From contig NZ_JADNQW010000003.1 in assembly GCF_015709455.1 (NCBI RefSeq), forward strand, positions 62,001 through 126,000: 64,000 bases of DNA, written 5' to 3'. The notes beneath the pieces were generated by a model, which was given only the letters and a program-made list of their open reading frames with translations, made no database searches and was not told the origin of the DNA. The stretch is from Methylosinus sp. H3A. GTDB taxonomy: Bacteria > Pseudomonadota > Alphaproteobacteria > Rhizobiales > Beijerinckiaceae. Positions 26,148 through 35,700 of this stretch are shown here, piece after piece. Position 1 is the stretch's first letter; each line of letters starts with the position of its first letter. Both the position numbers and the translations under genes were made by a program.

Positions 26148-27943
26148 CGGGACGTCCTCGCAAAGGTCGTCGGGTCGCGTTTCAGCGCGAAGACGGCCTC
26201 CCAGGTCCGCAGGATATCGATCCGATCTCCGGGCTGCGCTTCACAATCGGTGCCCAGCACGGCGGCGAGGCGTTGGTCGACTTCACTGGTTTGAGACCCC
26301 GACGGCTCGCGCTCGCTTTTGCACGCGCGCTTCGTCATCTGGCTGCTCCCGGTGGCCCGCTTGGCGTCCGCGCGACCGTGAAGGCTTATGCAGTCGCGCT
26401 ACCGAGGTTCTTCGACTATTTGCGGGAGTCGGGCGGTTCCGTCGATGGACCCGAAGATCTCCAAGGGCAGAACGTCGACGGCTTTGAGACATGGCTCGAA
26501 GTCCATGGCTATTCGCGCACGCATCTGTTCACCGTGCTAGTGAAGGTTGTTGCCGTGCTACGGCAGATCGCCATCGACTCACCGGAGGGCGTCTCGCCGG
26601 ACCTTCGCGACCGCCTCCGCTATGCCAGCGCTCGGCCTTTTCAGCGATCGAGGCCTCGAGATGCTTACAGCCCTTTTGTGGCGCGCCAACTGCGTGACGC
26701 TGCGCGGGGCGACGTTGCCGCCGTAATCCGTCGGATGCAACAGAACCGGTCGTCTGAATCCGACGCTGTTCTTCTACCGCTCGAGTCTGCCGCTCATGCG
26801 CTCATCGAGGAGCGAGGCCTCATCCGCAGCGACGACACGGTATTCGAACATCTCTACAGCGCTCGCCGCCGCTGCGGGCGATCGAATAAAGGTCTCGGCG
26901 ACGAGCTCAACGGCCGCCATCACCTCAGTCGTGACGACGTGATTCCATTTCTTGTGCTCCTAGCCTTGGAGACAGGGCTGGAGATCGAATGCTGCAAGGC
27001 GCTGAATGGCGATTGCCTTCAAAATGCATCGGGCGGCACGGTGGAAATCGCCTACTTTAAACGCCGCGCACGGGGCAGTGAGCACAAACGGCTCAGGGTT
27101 CGCGACGGAGCCTTGATGACTCCTGGAGGCCTGATCCGAAAATTGTTAGAGCTGACGGCGTCGGCGCGTCGCCACCATCCGAGCAACTGCATATGGGTGT
27201 ACCGCAGCGCCGGCGCGTTCACGGCTGGTATTCGGCATCCACGTATGCTTGTCGATGCTTGGACGCGGCGGCATGGCATTGTCGACGACGACGGGCGTCC
27301 GCTGCAGCTTCTCCTCTCCCGACTCCGCAAGACCCATAAGGCACTGTGGTATCTTAAGACCGAAGGCCACATGGCCCGCTTTGCGGTCGGTCACACCCCC
27401 GAGGTTGCCGCCAGACATTACGCCGATGTGCCGGCGCTCCGGCCGCTTCATCAAGCAACCGTTGCCGAGGCTTTGCAGGATGCCGTGTCGTCAGCTTTCG
27501 CGCCACTCGTCCTGACACCCGAACAGGAAGAGGTCTGGCGAGGACATCCGGCAACCATAGCGAACGTATCCTCCGGTAGCGATCCGGACGCGCCGCTCGT
27601 TGAAGAGCAGGACGTCTGGTTGGCTAGTTGTGGCGGGTTCTATGCCGGCGTTCATGGCGAAGCCGGCGCTCCCTGTCCAGTCCCATTTTGGGGGTGCCTG
27701 GAGTGCTCGTGCGCGGTGATCACCGCGCGAAAACTCCCTGCTATCCTTTCGTTTCTGGCTTTCATCGAAGATCGGCGCCAGGCGCTTCCCGCTGACGATT
27801 GGAGAACAAAGTTCGGACGTGCTCACGCGCGGATCGTCAATCAGATTCTTCCTTCGTTCAGCGATACGGTCATCGAAAATGCCCGCGAGTCGCAGGCTAC
27901 GGACGAGAGTCCGATCTATCTGCCGCCGGAGGCTCTCCAATGA
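26144..27943 (+). CDS. Tyrosine-recombinase-like protein 2 of the trio, partly non-canonical active site
   Basis: The 599-residue protein has an N-terminal helical part (VKAYAVALPRFFDYLRES) and a C-terminal recombinase-like domain. Box II appears as LSRLRKTHKALWYL with Arg but Ser where His is usual. FAVGHTPEVAARHYADV supplies the GH and Tyr pair. At box I the text is LALETGLEIECCKAL, where the normal TGLR Arg is not seen. If this alignment is right, the protein may be catalytically weak and act as a structural partner of recombinase 1. Near the C-terminus CGGFYAGVHGEAGAPC and FWGCLECSCA give a Cys cluster that may bind zinc. Starts and stops overlap both neighbours as ATGA. It was probably acquired as a unit with them. 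Confidence 0.8.
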   Translation: MTGRPRKGRRVAFQREDGLPGPQDIDPISGLRFTIGAQHGGEALVDFTGLRPRRLALAFARALRHLAAPGGPLGVRATVKAYAVALPRFFDYLRESGGSVDGPEDLQGQNVDGFETWLEVHGYSRTHLFTVLVKVVAVLRQIAIDSPEGVSPDLRDRLRYASARPFQRSRPRDAYSPFVARQLRDAARGDVAAVIRRMQQNRSSESDAVLLPLESAAHALIEERGLIRSDDTVFEHLYSARRRCGRSNKGLGDELNGRHHLSRDDVIPFLVLLALETGLEIECCKALNGDCLQNASGGTVEIAYFKRRARGSEHKRLRVRDGALMTPGGLIRKLLELTASARRHHPSNCIWVYRSAGAFTAGIRHPRMLVDAWTRRHGIVDDDGRPLQLLLSRLRKTHKALWYLKTEGHMARFAVGHTPEVAARHYADVPALRPLHQATVAEALQDAVSSAFAPLVLTPEQEEVWRGHPATIANVSSGSDPDAPLVEEQDVWLASCGGFYAGVHGEAGAPCPVPFWGCLECSCAVITARKLPAILSFLAFIEDRRQALPADDWRTKFGRAHARIVNQILPSFSDTVIENARESQATDESPIYLPPEALQ

Positions 27944-30102
27944 ACTCAGCGGTCTCGCCTTCGCGGCTGGCGACGTCTGTTCCAGATGATAGGCCCGTGC
28001 TGACAAGCTTGCCTCTTCGGCCCGGGTTCGTCCGGGAGCACCTCTCTCGCTATTGTGATGCGAGCTGGGATCTCAGTCCCGCTGTGTTCCGGGAGAATGC
28101 CCGACGATGCCATGTGACGGTACATTTCGACAGTGTATCGAATGCGGCGGTCGCACAAGCTCTTCGTGAGTATCTGTATGCGCGGTTGAACGTTGATTTG
28201 CCCGGCTATCGCCCACGTTTGCCTCCTGCCAGTGTCCGGCAAGGATTCAACCGGGCTCGCCGCTTCTTTGAGTTCGTCCATGCCGAGTTGGGCGTTTGCG
28301 ACGTCACTCGCGTTACCCAGGGTTGTCTCGACCGCTATGCGAAGTTACTCCTCGACGGTCATCGACGGCCCGTTGTCGCCGCTCAGCTTCTCGAAATAAT
28401 CTTCGATCTCTATGCGTACCGAGCTCATCTTCCGATCATTCGCCTCCGACTGGAGCCATGGCCCGGCCGGACACCGTCCCAGGTAGCCGGATATCGTTTT
28501 ACCCGCGGAGAGAACCGCACGCCTCGCATGCCTGAAGAGATAATCGCACCGTTGCTCAAGTGGTCGCTGAAGTACGTTTCCGTGTTTGCCTCCGATATTT
28601 TTGCGGCCCGCGTTGAACTCACCCAGCTCGAGCGACGGCAGTCTGGGTTGATTGCGGACGATTTGCGGCTCACGCTGGACGAACGTCGTTCACGTCGGCG
28701 TGCCCGACTCTCGGCCTATCTCGAGGAGCGCCGACTCCAAGGGCGCGGCGTGCCGATCTGGACGACCGCGCATAACGGGGTTTGGCGCACGGATGCCGTG
28801 AACGGCGAACTGACGCCCCCAATCAACTGGTTGTTACTCCATCAGCTGGCGGGCGTAGATGCATGTGCTGATCCGAAGGCGCACCTATCTCTCATGTCCG
28901 GCGCGCGCGACCTTGTCGCTGCCGCGATCAAAGCGACAGGTGTCGAGATCGGCGGCATGCACACTCCCATTTCCATTGACCCAGACACGGGTCGGTCATG
29001 GCGGCCGCGCTTCGATTCCAAGACGCTGGTTCACGAAGAACGCATGCTCCAGGCCGCTTGTTATGTCGTCTGTGCCTACCTCACTGGCATGCGCGACTGC
29101 GAAGTCCAAGCGATGCGATCCGGTTGCCTGTCGGTGAGCCGCAGCGCGGACGGTATTATCGACCGTCATCGCGTGCGGGCCGTCGTTTATAAAGGAAAGC
29201 AAACTCAGGGCGAACCTGCAGAGTGGGTGACAATTGCACCGGTCGCCGAAGCAATTCGTGTTCTCGAGCTGCTCTCGGCGGATGGGGCGGCGGTTCGAGG
29301 CTCGGATACCCTTTGGCCTGTGCTTGATCCCGTGCGCGCCCGTAAGGTTCACGTGTCCGCAGAGATTGTGCGTCAGCTCAATGACTACCGCAATCATCTG
29401 AACATTTTGTTCGGAACCGAAGACAGGCCCGTCGTCCCGCCTGGTTCTAGCGGCCGACCCTGGCGAATTACGACCCGTCAGTTTCGGCGTACGATTGCTT
29501 GGTATATCGCCAATCGGCCATTCGGCACGATCGCGGGGATGATCCAGTATAAGCACGCCTCGGTCGCCGCCTTCGAGGGGTATGCGGGTTCAAGCCGTTC
29601 CGGTTTCCGGGCCGAAGTCGAAGCAGAACGGAAGCTCGGGCAGCTCGACGACATTTTCAGATATTTTGATGAACGGCGGACAGGGGCACAGCTGTCTGGA
29701 CCGGCGTCGGCCCGGATCGGATTGGCTCTCGATACTGCCAATGCCGAAGTCGGACCGCTGCCCGCGATGATAGCCGATCGCAACCGGTTGCGTACATTGC
29801 TGGCAAGTCTAGCTCGCACACTTCACGTCGGCATTCTCGCAGATTGCTTCTTCGATCCGTCAACGGCGCTTTGCTTGAAGAACGCGACCGAGACTCCTCA
29901 ATCAGCTCCGCTCACTGCGCTCTGCCAGCCTACGCGCTGCTCAAACGCATGCATTACCAAAAACCACCGAGCCGCATGGGAAAGCGCAGCGAGTGACGCC
30001 AGGAATCTTCTTCGTGAGAAGCGGCTGTCGGACTTGCAGCGGATCGCGTTGCGTCAGGATCTTGACCGGATTCAGGCCGTTCTCGACGATTTGAACCCCT
30101 GA
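27940..30102 (+). CDS. Tyrosine-recombinase-like protein 3 of the trio
   Basis: The 720-residue protein carries box I as AYLTGMRDCEVQAMR and a box II-like TTRQFRRTIAWYIANRP with Arg but no His. The third block is MIQYKHASVAAFEGYAG, with His and a likely Tyr. A long N-terminal region (FNRARRFFEFVHAELGVCDV) resembles a core-binding domain. The C-terminal 120 residues include DCFFDPSTALC and LCQPTRCSNACI, a Cys-rich segment that may bind zinc. The ATG overlaps the stop of recombinase 2. Among integrase trios the third member is usually the most divergent. The protein ends 139 bp before the right inverted repeat, and that gap holds no gene. Confidence 0.8.
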   Translation: MNSAVSPSRLATSVPDDRPVLTSLPLRPGFVREHLSRYCDASWDLSPAVFRENARRCHVTVHFDSVSNAAVAQALREYLYARLNVDLPGYRPRLPPASVRQGFNRARRFFEFVHAELGVCDVTRVTQGCLDRYAKLLLDGHRRPVVAAQLLEIIFDLYAYRAHLPIIRLRLEPWPGRTPSQVAGYRFTRGENRTPRMPEEIIAPLLKWSLKYVSVFASDIFAARVELTQLERRQSGLIADDLRLTLDERRSRRRARLSAYLEERRLQGRGVPIWTTAHNGVWRTDAVNGELTPPINWLLLHQLAGVDACADPKAHLSLMSGARDLVAAAIKATGVEIGGMHTPISIDPDTGRSWRPRFDSKTLVHEERMLQAACYVVCAYLTGMRDCEVQAMRSGCLSVSRSADGIIDRHRVRAVVYKGKQTQGEPAEWVTIAPVAEAIRVLELLSADGAAVRGSDTLWPVLDPVRARKVHVSAEIVRQLNDYRNHLNILFGTEDRPVVPPGSSGRPWRITTRQFRRTIAWYIANRPFGTIAGMIQYKHASVAAFEGYAGSSRSGFRAEVEAERKLGQLDDIFRYFDERRTGAQLSGPASARIGLALDTANAEVGPLPAMIADRNRLRTLLASLARTLHVGILADCFFDPSTALCLKNATETPQSAPLTALCQPTRCSNACITKNHRAAWESAASDARNLLREKRLSDLQRIALRQDLDRIQAVLDDLNP

Positions 30103-30227
30103 CAACGATAGCCAGGTGTTCTTCCGCCGCCTGCAGCTTCGCAAAATTATCGTTCGAGACAATTCTCTCTTCAACGGCAATGACAAAATTTGACGAGATC
30201 GAGCCATTGCCGTCACGGGCGGAACTT

Positions 30228-30247
30228 GACTGTCAGGATAAGTCGCG
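30228..30247. repeat. Right inverted repeat of the three-recombinase element plus GTCGCG flank
   Basis: GACTGTCAGGATAA (30228-30241) is the inverted counterpart of the left end at 24535-24548 with one mismatch. It is followed directly by GTCGCG (30242-30247), the second copy of the flanking direct repeat. Confidence 0.85.
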
Positions 30248-30496
30248 GACATAGCGAGCTGTCTCGTCAACACCGAACTCGGATTGCCGACAGACATAGA
30301 GAACCACGCGAGCTATGTGGCATTTTGGCTCCAGCGACTCGAGACGGACAAGCGCGAGATATTTCGCGCGGCGGCGGCGGCGCAGAAGGCGGCCGACTAT
30401 TGTCTGGCCTTTCATCCCGATTTTGCCGAAAGCGAATTCGGCTCGGATGAAGAGGAGTCCGCCGGCGATAACTCCAGCCTTAATCGCGCGGCGTGA
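30248..30496 (+). pseudogene. ardC: ardC antirestriction gene, 3' part
   Basis: The frame reads DIASCLVNTELGLPTDIENH, then ASYVAFWLQRLETDKREIF and AAAAAQKAADYCLAF, which is the C-terminal helical end of ArdC proteins. It continues the frame broken at 24534 without gap or overlap once the element is removed. There is no start codon of its own at a plausible place apart from an internal ATG-less stretch. The last four bases overlap the region where the next gene starts, so the PAPS-reductase-like gene was coupled to ardC before the insertion. Confidence 0.9.
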
Positions 30497-31554
30497 TCGC
30501 CATGCCGCGCGTCGCTCCGAAATCCCAAGAGAGGAGAGCGCGCACGCTCGCTCTCCTCCGGAACCAATCCCTCGTTGCTCCTGATCTCAGGAGCTACGAT
30601 CACATTCTTGTCGCTTGCTCTGGCGGCAAAGATTCACTCGCTTGTCTCATCTATCTCATCGATGAGGGCGCCGATCCCACTCGGATCGAGCTGCATCATC
30701 ACGACGTCGACGGTCGCGGGCCGCCGACGTTCGATTGGCCGATCACTGCCGCCTATTGTCGTGCGATCGCCGAGTCCTTCGGCGTTCCGCTCTACCTCTC
30801 ATGGCGCGACGGCGGTCTGCGACGCGAGATGTTGCGTGAACACGAACCCACCGCCCGCGTGGCGTTCGAAACGCCCGAGGGAAGTATCGCGACATTTGGC
30901 GGCCGCGGCGGTCCTGGCACGCGTCTGCGCTTTCCCCAGGTAACGGCCGATTTGCGGCTTCGCTGGTGCAGTTCCGTCGCGAAGATCGACGTGATGCGAA
31001 GCATGGTCTGCAATTCGCCGCGCTTCCTCGGCAAGCGCACGCTCGTCGTCACTGGCGAGCGCGCCGAGGAGAGCCCGGCGAGGGCGCGCTATGCGACTTT
31101 CGAGCCGCATCGCACCGATACGCGTTGTGGAACTCGCCGGCGTCGTCACGTCGATCATTGGCGTCCGATTCACGGCTTGGAGGAAGGACAAGTCTGGGAT
31201 CTGCTCCGGGGTCACGGCGTCGTTCCGCATGTCGCCTATCAGCTCGGCTTCGGCCGCGTCTCCTGCATGCATTGCATCTTCGCCTCGCCCGACCAGCTGG
31301 CGACGGTCAGATGAATGGCGCCGGAACGCTTCGAGGTGATCGCCGAATATGAACGGCGCTTCGGCTGCACCGTCAAACGCGACGCTCCCATCCATGCCGT
31401 CGCCGATCGCGGCAGACCCTATCCGGCCGCGCTCGCTCGGCCAGACCTGGTCCAGCTCGCCCTCTCTGAGCATTGGGCTCCGGCGATACGCACATCTCCC
31501 GAGCGCTGGCGCCTGCCCGCCGGCGCCTTCGGCGACGCCGCCGGTCCCGGCTGA
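30493..31554 (+). pseudogene. PAPS-reductase/PP-loop family protein with an in-frame TGA
   Basis: The N-terminal part holds the PP-loop VACSGGKDSLACLIYL (near residue 40), LHHHDVDGRGPPTFDWP and, later, GERAEESPARARY and SCMHCIFASPDQLATVR, all typical of plasmid-borne phosphoadenosine-phosphosulfate-reductase-like proteins. These activate a substrate with ATP. The usual continuation (APERFEVIAEYERRFGCTVK through WRLPAGAFGD) follows in the same frame, but TGA at 31312-31314 interrupts it. The family does not have a Cys at that position, so selenocysteine is unlikely and a nonsense mutation is the simplest explanation. The first 273 residues contain the whole ATP site, so partial function cannot be excluded. 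The start may be the Met at 30502. Confidence 0.82.
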
Positions 31555-31619
31555 CGTCCGCAGTTCTCGACTTCCCATTTTTCACAATCCGTTTCTCGCC
31601 TTGCAGAGGAGACATCGAC

Positions 31620-32054
31620 ATGTCCCGCTCCTACACGCATTTTTCTTGCGCTCTACCACTCGGCCGTTCCGAATTCGTGCCACCGGCGATTGCTCTCTAT
31701 GAGCAATATGCCGAGGAGCTCGACGCCAGATATGAGCGCGTCTTCTTCACGGTGAGCGCCAGCGACGCCGACAGAGGATGTCTTCGCATCGTCTCCGGGG
31801 ATGACGGAGACCCCGAACAAGTGATCGCATTCGTTCAGCGCTGTGCGAGGACGTTCGGACTGACGGGCTTATGGGGCTTCCACTGGGCTCAGGGCTGCGC
31901 GTTCCCCTCATTCGACGCATTCGGCGGCGCGGCCTGCGTGCTCGATCTCGGCGCGCAGCGCGTCGTCGACAGGATCGATTGTCGGCGCTGGCTCTCGGAA
32001 CGTATCGCGCGTGACAAGACGCCGGCGGCTCCGCTCGTTCGGCCCCATTCGTGA
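31620..32054 (+). CDS. Conserved plasmid protein of unknown function
   Basis: The 144-residue product contains YTHFSCALPLGRSEFVPPAI, ERVFFTVSASDADRGCLRIV, VIAFVQRCARTFGLTGLWGF and CRRWLSERI. The mixed alpha/beta pattern suggests a compact globular domain. No catalytic motif is recognised. GAGGAGA nine bases upstream supports the ATG. It follows the broken PAPS-reductase-like gene after 65 bp and probably belongs to the same transcript. Confidence 0.65.
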   Translation: MSRSYTHFSCALPLGRSEFVPPAIALYEQYAEELDARYERVFFTVSASDADRGCLRIVSGDDGDPEQVIAFVQRCARTFGLTGLWGFHWAQGCAFPSFDAFGGAACVLDLGAQRVVDRIDCRRWLSERIARDKTPAAPLVRPHS

Positions 32055-32130
32055 TGCTGCGCAATTCGGAGGCGTGAAAAGGAGAAAACCAAAAAGAAGA
32101 ACATGAATGGAAGGCGTTACCGCGACCGAA

Positions 32131-32215
32131 CGGCCGCCGCAAAGGGTGGGTCGCTCCGGCCGCTTCGCTGGACCGGATCGATCCCGGCGCACGAGCGCCG
32201 CCTTTGCCCCAGCCG
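32131..32215 (+). repeat. Leader hairpin motif, copy F (compensatory stem change)
   Basis: Here the outer stem is CAAAGG...CCTTTG instead of CAAGGG...CCCTTG, so both sides changed together. The inner hairpin is GGCGC-acga-GCGCC. It lies about 55 bp before the start at 32271. The compensatory change supports a paired structure. Confidence 0.7.
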
Positions 32216-32270
32216 TTCGTCCTCGGTGCGTGATCGGGGTCTTCGAGAAGAAGATCGAGAGGAGACTCCG

Positions 32271-32597
32271 ATGCAACAGTTCAGCACGACTGGATCCGAA
32301 AATCGCGACGCCGCCACCGCGACGGCGTTCAGCCTCGACGCCTTCGACCACGAAGCGGCACGCCGCGACGGCTGGGTCATATCCGATTGCGGCAATTATC
32401 GCGACGACGCGCCGCACATCGAGCTGCAGAAGTTCGACGACCCGCAGCAAGGTCCACTGAAATTTTGTGACGACAGAGAGGCCTGGTCCCATGTCGTCGC
32501 GCGTGCGCGTGGGGGCTCCGTCCTCCACATGCGAGCGCTCGATCTCGTCGATCGCCGCGAGCGCTTCGCCATAGAAGCCGCCTTCGGAACCTGGTGA
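32271..32597 (+). CDS. Small plasmid protein of unknown function
   Basis: The 108-residue product includes SLDAFDHEAARRDGWVISDC, HIELQKFDDPQQGPLKF and AWSHVVARARGGSVLHMRAL. It is acidic with a likely alpha/beta fold. No motif is recognised. GAGGAGA precedes the ATG. It lies between copy F of the leader hairpin and a terminator-like hairpin, so it may be a single-gene unit. Confidence 0.6.
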   Translation: MQQFSTTGSENRDAATATAFSLDAFDHEAARRDGWVISDCGNYRDDAPHIELQKFDDPQQGPLKFCDDREAWSHVVARARGGSVLHMRALDLVDRRERFAIEAAFGTW

Positions 32598-32655
32598 GTC
32601 CGCCGACCGCCGCCTCCTGAACCTTCCCCTTCGCACATTCGTCCGACTGCCCATG

Positions 32656-32685
32656 CCCGGCCGCCCATCGCGCGCCGGGCTTTTT
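32656..32685 (+). terminator. Rho-independent terminator-like hairpin
   Basis: CCCGGC (32656-32661) pairs with GCCGGG (32674-32679) and is followed by a five-base T run. It lies between the small gene ending at 32597 and the methylase-helicase start at 32712. Confidence 0.55.
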
Positions 32686-32711
32686 CGTGCTCGCCGAAAG
32701 GATTTCTCGCC

Positions 32712-35700
32712 ATGGCCAAGGACAGCAATCAGCTGACGCTTTCTCTGTTCGATTCCACCAGCCTCTCCGGGGGATTGACGCTCGACGGCGGAAGTTTCGG
32801 CCCCTCGACCAATCTCCCCGAAGAAGACGAAACGCCGGCCGTCGCGGCGGCGCCTGCCATTCCCGCGCAGGACTTCGTGTTGCGCGGCGACCGCCAGCTC
32901 GCCCACGGCTGGAAGGCCCGCGCCGCCGACAATCTCGCCGCCATCCGACTCGCGTTCGAAATCGAGGCCGAGAAGCGTAATGCGACTTCGGAGGAGCAGG
33001 ACGTCCTGAGCCGCTTCGTCGGCTTCGGCGCGCGCGACCTCGCCGATATGATGTTCCGCCGCGCCGGCGAGAGCTTCGCCGAGGGCTGGGAGGATCTCGG
33101 CGAGGAGCTGGAGCGGCTCGTCCCGCGCGAAGAGCTGGCGAGCCTCGCCCGCGCCACGCAATATGCCCATTACACGCCGGAGTTCATCATCCGCGCCATC
33201 TGGGGCGCCGTCCAGCGCATGGGCTTTGCCGGCGGCGCGATCCTGGAGCCCGGATGCGGGACGGGGCTCTTCTTCTCCCTCATGCCGGAAGCGCTCGCCG
33301 GCAAATCGAGCCTCACCGGCGTCGAGATGGACGCCACCACCGCGCGCATCGCCGCTCAGCTGTTTCCGAACGCCTGGATGCGGCGCGAAGACTTCACCAA
33401 GGCGCGCCTCACCGAGAGCTTCGAGCTCGTCATCGGCAATCCGCCGTTCAGTGATCGGCGCGCGCGTCTCGACGGAGCCGAGCGCCTCGACCTTTCGCTG
33501 CATGATTATTTCATCGCACGGTCGATCGAGAGGTTGAAGCCGGGCGGTCTCGCCGCCTTCGTCACCAGCCGCTGGACCATGGACAAGGTCGACGCCAAGG
33601 CGCGCGCCCATATCGCCGCCATGGCCGATCTCGTCGGCGCGATCCGGCTCCCCGAGGGGGCCATGAACGCCGCCGCCGGAACCGATGTTGTCGTCGACAT
33701 TCTGTTCCTGCAGAGGCGCGCCGCTGACCAGGAGCCCGCCGGCGCGCTCTGGCAGGACCTCGCCGAAGCAGTCCCAGCCGAGGATGGCGAGGAGGCTCTC
33801 TCGATCAATCGGTATTTCATTGATCATCCCGAGATGGTCATGGGGCTCCACGCGCGAACCAGCAGCGCCTATGGCCCGACCTACACCTGCCTGCGAAAGG
33901 ACCGCGCCGCGCTCGACGACGAGATCGACGCCGCCGTTTCGCGCCTGCCGCGCGGAATCCATCAGCCGAGCGAGCGATCGGCGGCGTCAGCGGCGAGCCG
34001 CCCCGCCCTTCGCGTCGGGACGGCGGCCGAAGGCGCGACGATCAAGGAGGGCAGCTTCGTCATCATCGATGACGCGCTGATGCAGATCATCGACGGCGCG
34101 CCGCGCAAGATCGAGGTGCGCGGCGGCAAGGGAGGCGAAGGCATTCCCGCAAAGCACGCCCGCATCATTCGCACCCTCATCCCGATCCGGGACGCCATCC
34201 GCGAGGTCCTGCGCGCCCAAGAGGCCAACGAGCCCTGGGGGACCGCCCAGACACGGCTGCGCATCGCCTACAAAAGCTTCCTGCGCAATTTCGGACCGAT
34301 CAATCTCACCACCATCACCGAGACGACCGATCCGAAGACCGGCGAGGCGCGCGAGACGCAGCGCCGCCCCAATCTCCAGCCCTTCCTCGACGACCCCGAC
34401 GTCTGGCTCGTCGCCTCGATCGAGGACTATGACGTCGAGACCGGAACGGCGACAAAAGGGCCGATCTTCTCCGAACGCGTACTGCATCCGCCGGCGACGC
34501 CGACGATCGAGAGCGCGGCCGACGCCCTCGCCGTCACCCTCCACGAGCTCGGCCATGTGGACATCGACCGCATCGCCGACCTCCTCGGCCGCTCGCGCGA
34601 CGAAACGCTCGCCGAGCTCGGCGATCGCGTCTTTCTCGACCCGCAGACGACGATCGAAGGCTTCGAGAGCTGGCAGACCGCCGACGCCTATCTGTCCGGC
34701 CCGGTGCGCACCAAGCTCACCGCCGCGATCGCCGCGGCCGAGCGAGATGCGCGCTATCGGCGCAATGTCGAGGTGCTCGGCCCGGTCCAGCCCGAGGATT
34801 TGAAGCCGTCGGATATTTCCGCCCGGCTCGGCGCGCCCTGGATCCCGACCGCCGATGTCGCCGCCTTCGTCGCCGAGGTCATCGGCGTGAAGGCCTCGAT
34901 CCGCCACACCGTCGAGATCGCCTCCTGGACCGTCGAGCTCTCTGCCTTCGCCGGCCGCGCCGAGGCGACCTCCGAATGGGGCACGGCGCGCCGCAACGCC
35001 GGCCTGCTGCTCGGCGACGCGCTCAATTCCTCGATCCCGCAGATCTACGACGTCTGGAAGGAGGACGGCAGAGAGCGGCGAGAGCTGAACGCCGCCGAGA
35101 CCGAGGCGGCCAAGGAGAAGCTCGCCAAGATCAAGACGGCTTTCGAGCGTTGGGTGTGGACGAATGTCGAGCGGGCCGAGCGGCTCACCCGCATCTACAA
35201 TGACCAGTTCAACAATCTGGTCCCGCGGCATTTCGACGGAGCCCATCTCCAGCTTCCTGGCGCGAGCAGCGTCATCAAATTCTACGACCACCAGAAGCGC
35301 GCCATCTGGCGCATCGTCAGCGCGGGCAAGACCTATATCGCCCATTCGGTCGGCGCCGGAAAGACCTTCACCATCGCCGCCGCCATCATGGAGCAGAAGC
35401 GGCTCGGCCTCGTCGCCAAGGCGATGCTGGTCGTTCCCGGCCATTGCCTGGCGCAGGCGAGCCGCGAATTCCTCCTGCTCTATCCGAACGCCCGCATTCT
35501 GGTCGCCGACGAGACGAATTTCTCCAAGGACAAGCGCCAGCGTTTTCTCGCCCGCGCCGCCACGGCGCAGTGGGATTGCATCATCATCACCCACAGCGCC
35601 TTCAAATTCGTGCCGGCGTCCGCCGCCTTCGAGCAGGCGCTCGTTCAGACCCACCTCGCCAGCTATTCCGAATTGCTGGAGAAGATCGACGGCGACGACC

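Larger units (their letters stand above)
24535..30241 (+). mobile_element. 5.7-kb element with three coupled tyrosine-recombinase-type genes, inserted in ardC
   Basis: The left end TTATCTTGACAGTC and the right end (read on the other strand) TTATCCTGACAGTC match at 13 of 14 bases. GTCGCG flanks both sides. Removal of 5707 bp plus one flank copy restores an intact ardC frame, which fixes the borders. The cargo is three genes only, each overlapping the next as ATGA. A trio of adjacent tyrosine recombinases is the definition of RIT elements and also recalls tnpABC of Tn554. However, the proteins here are longer (469, 599 and 720 residues) than the RIT proteins I recall. No passenger gene is present. 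About 200 bp at the left and 140 bp at the right are non-coding and should hold the recombinase-binding sites. Confidence 0.88.

Noticed and set aside
31312..31314. TGA as a selenocysteine codon in the PAPS-reductase-like gene
   Set aside because: The family has no Cys or Sec at that position, and no SECIS-like hairpin is evident just downstream.
31908..33962. 684-codon minus-strand frame opposite the methylase-helicase gene
   Set aside because: It is an antisense shadow in GC-rich coding DNA; it runs across several real genes and a terminator and shows no family features.
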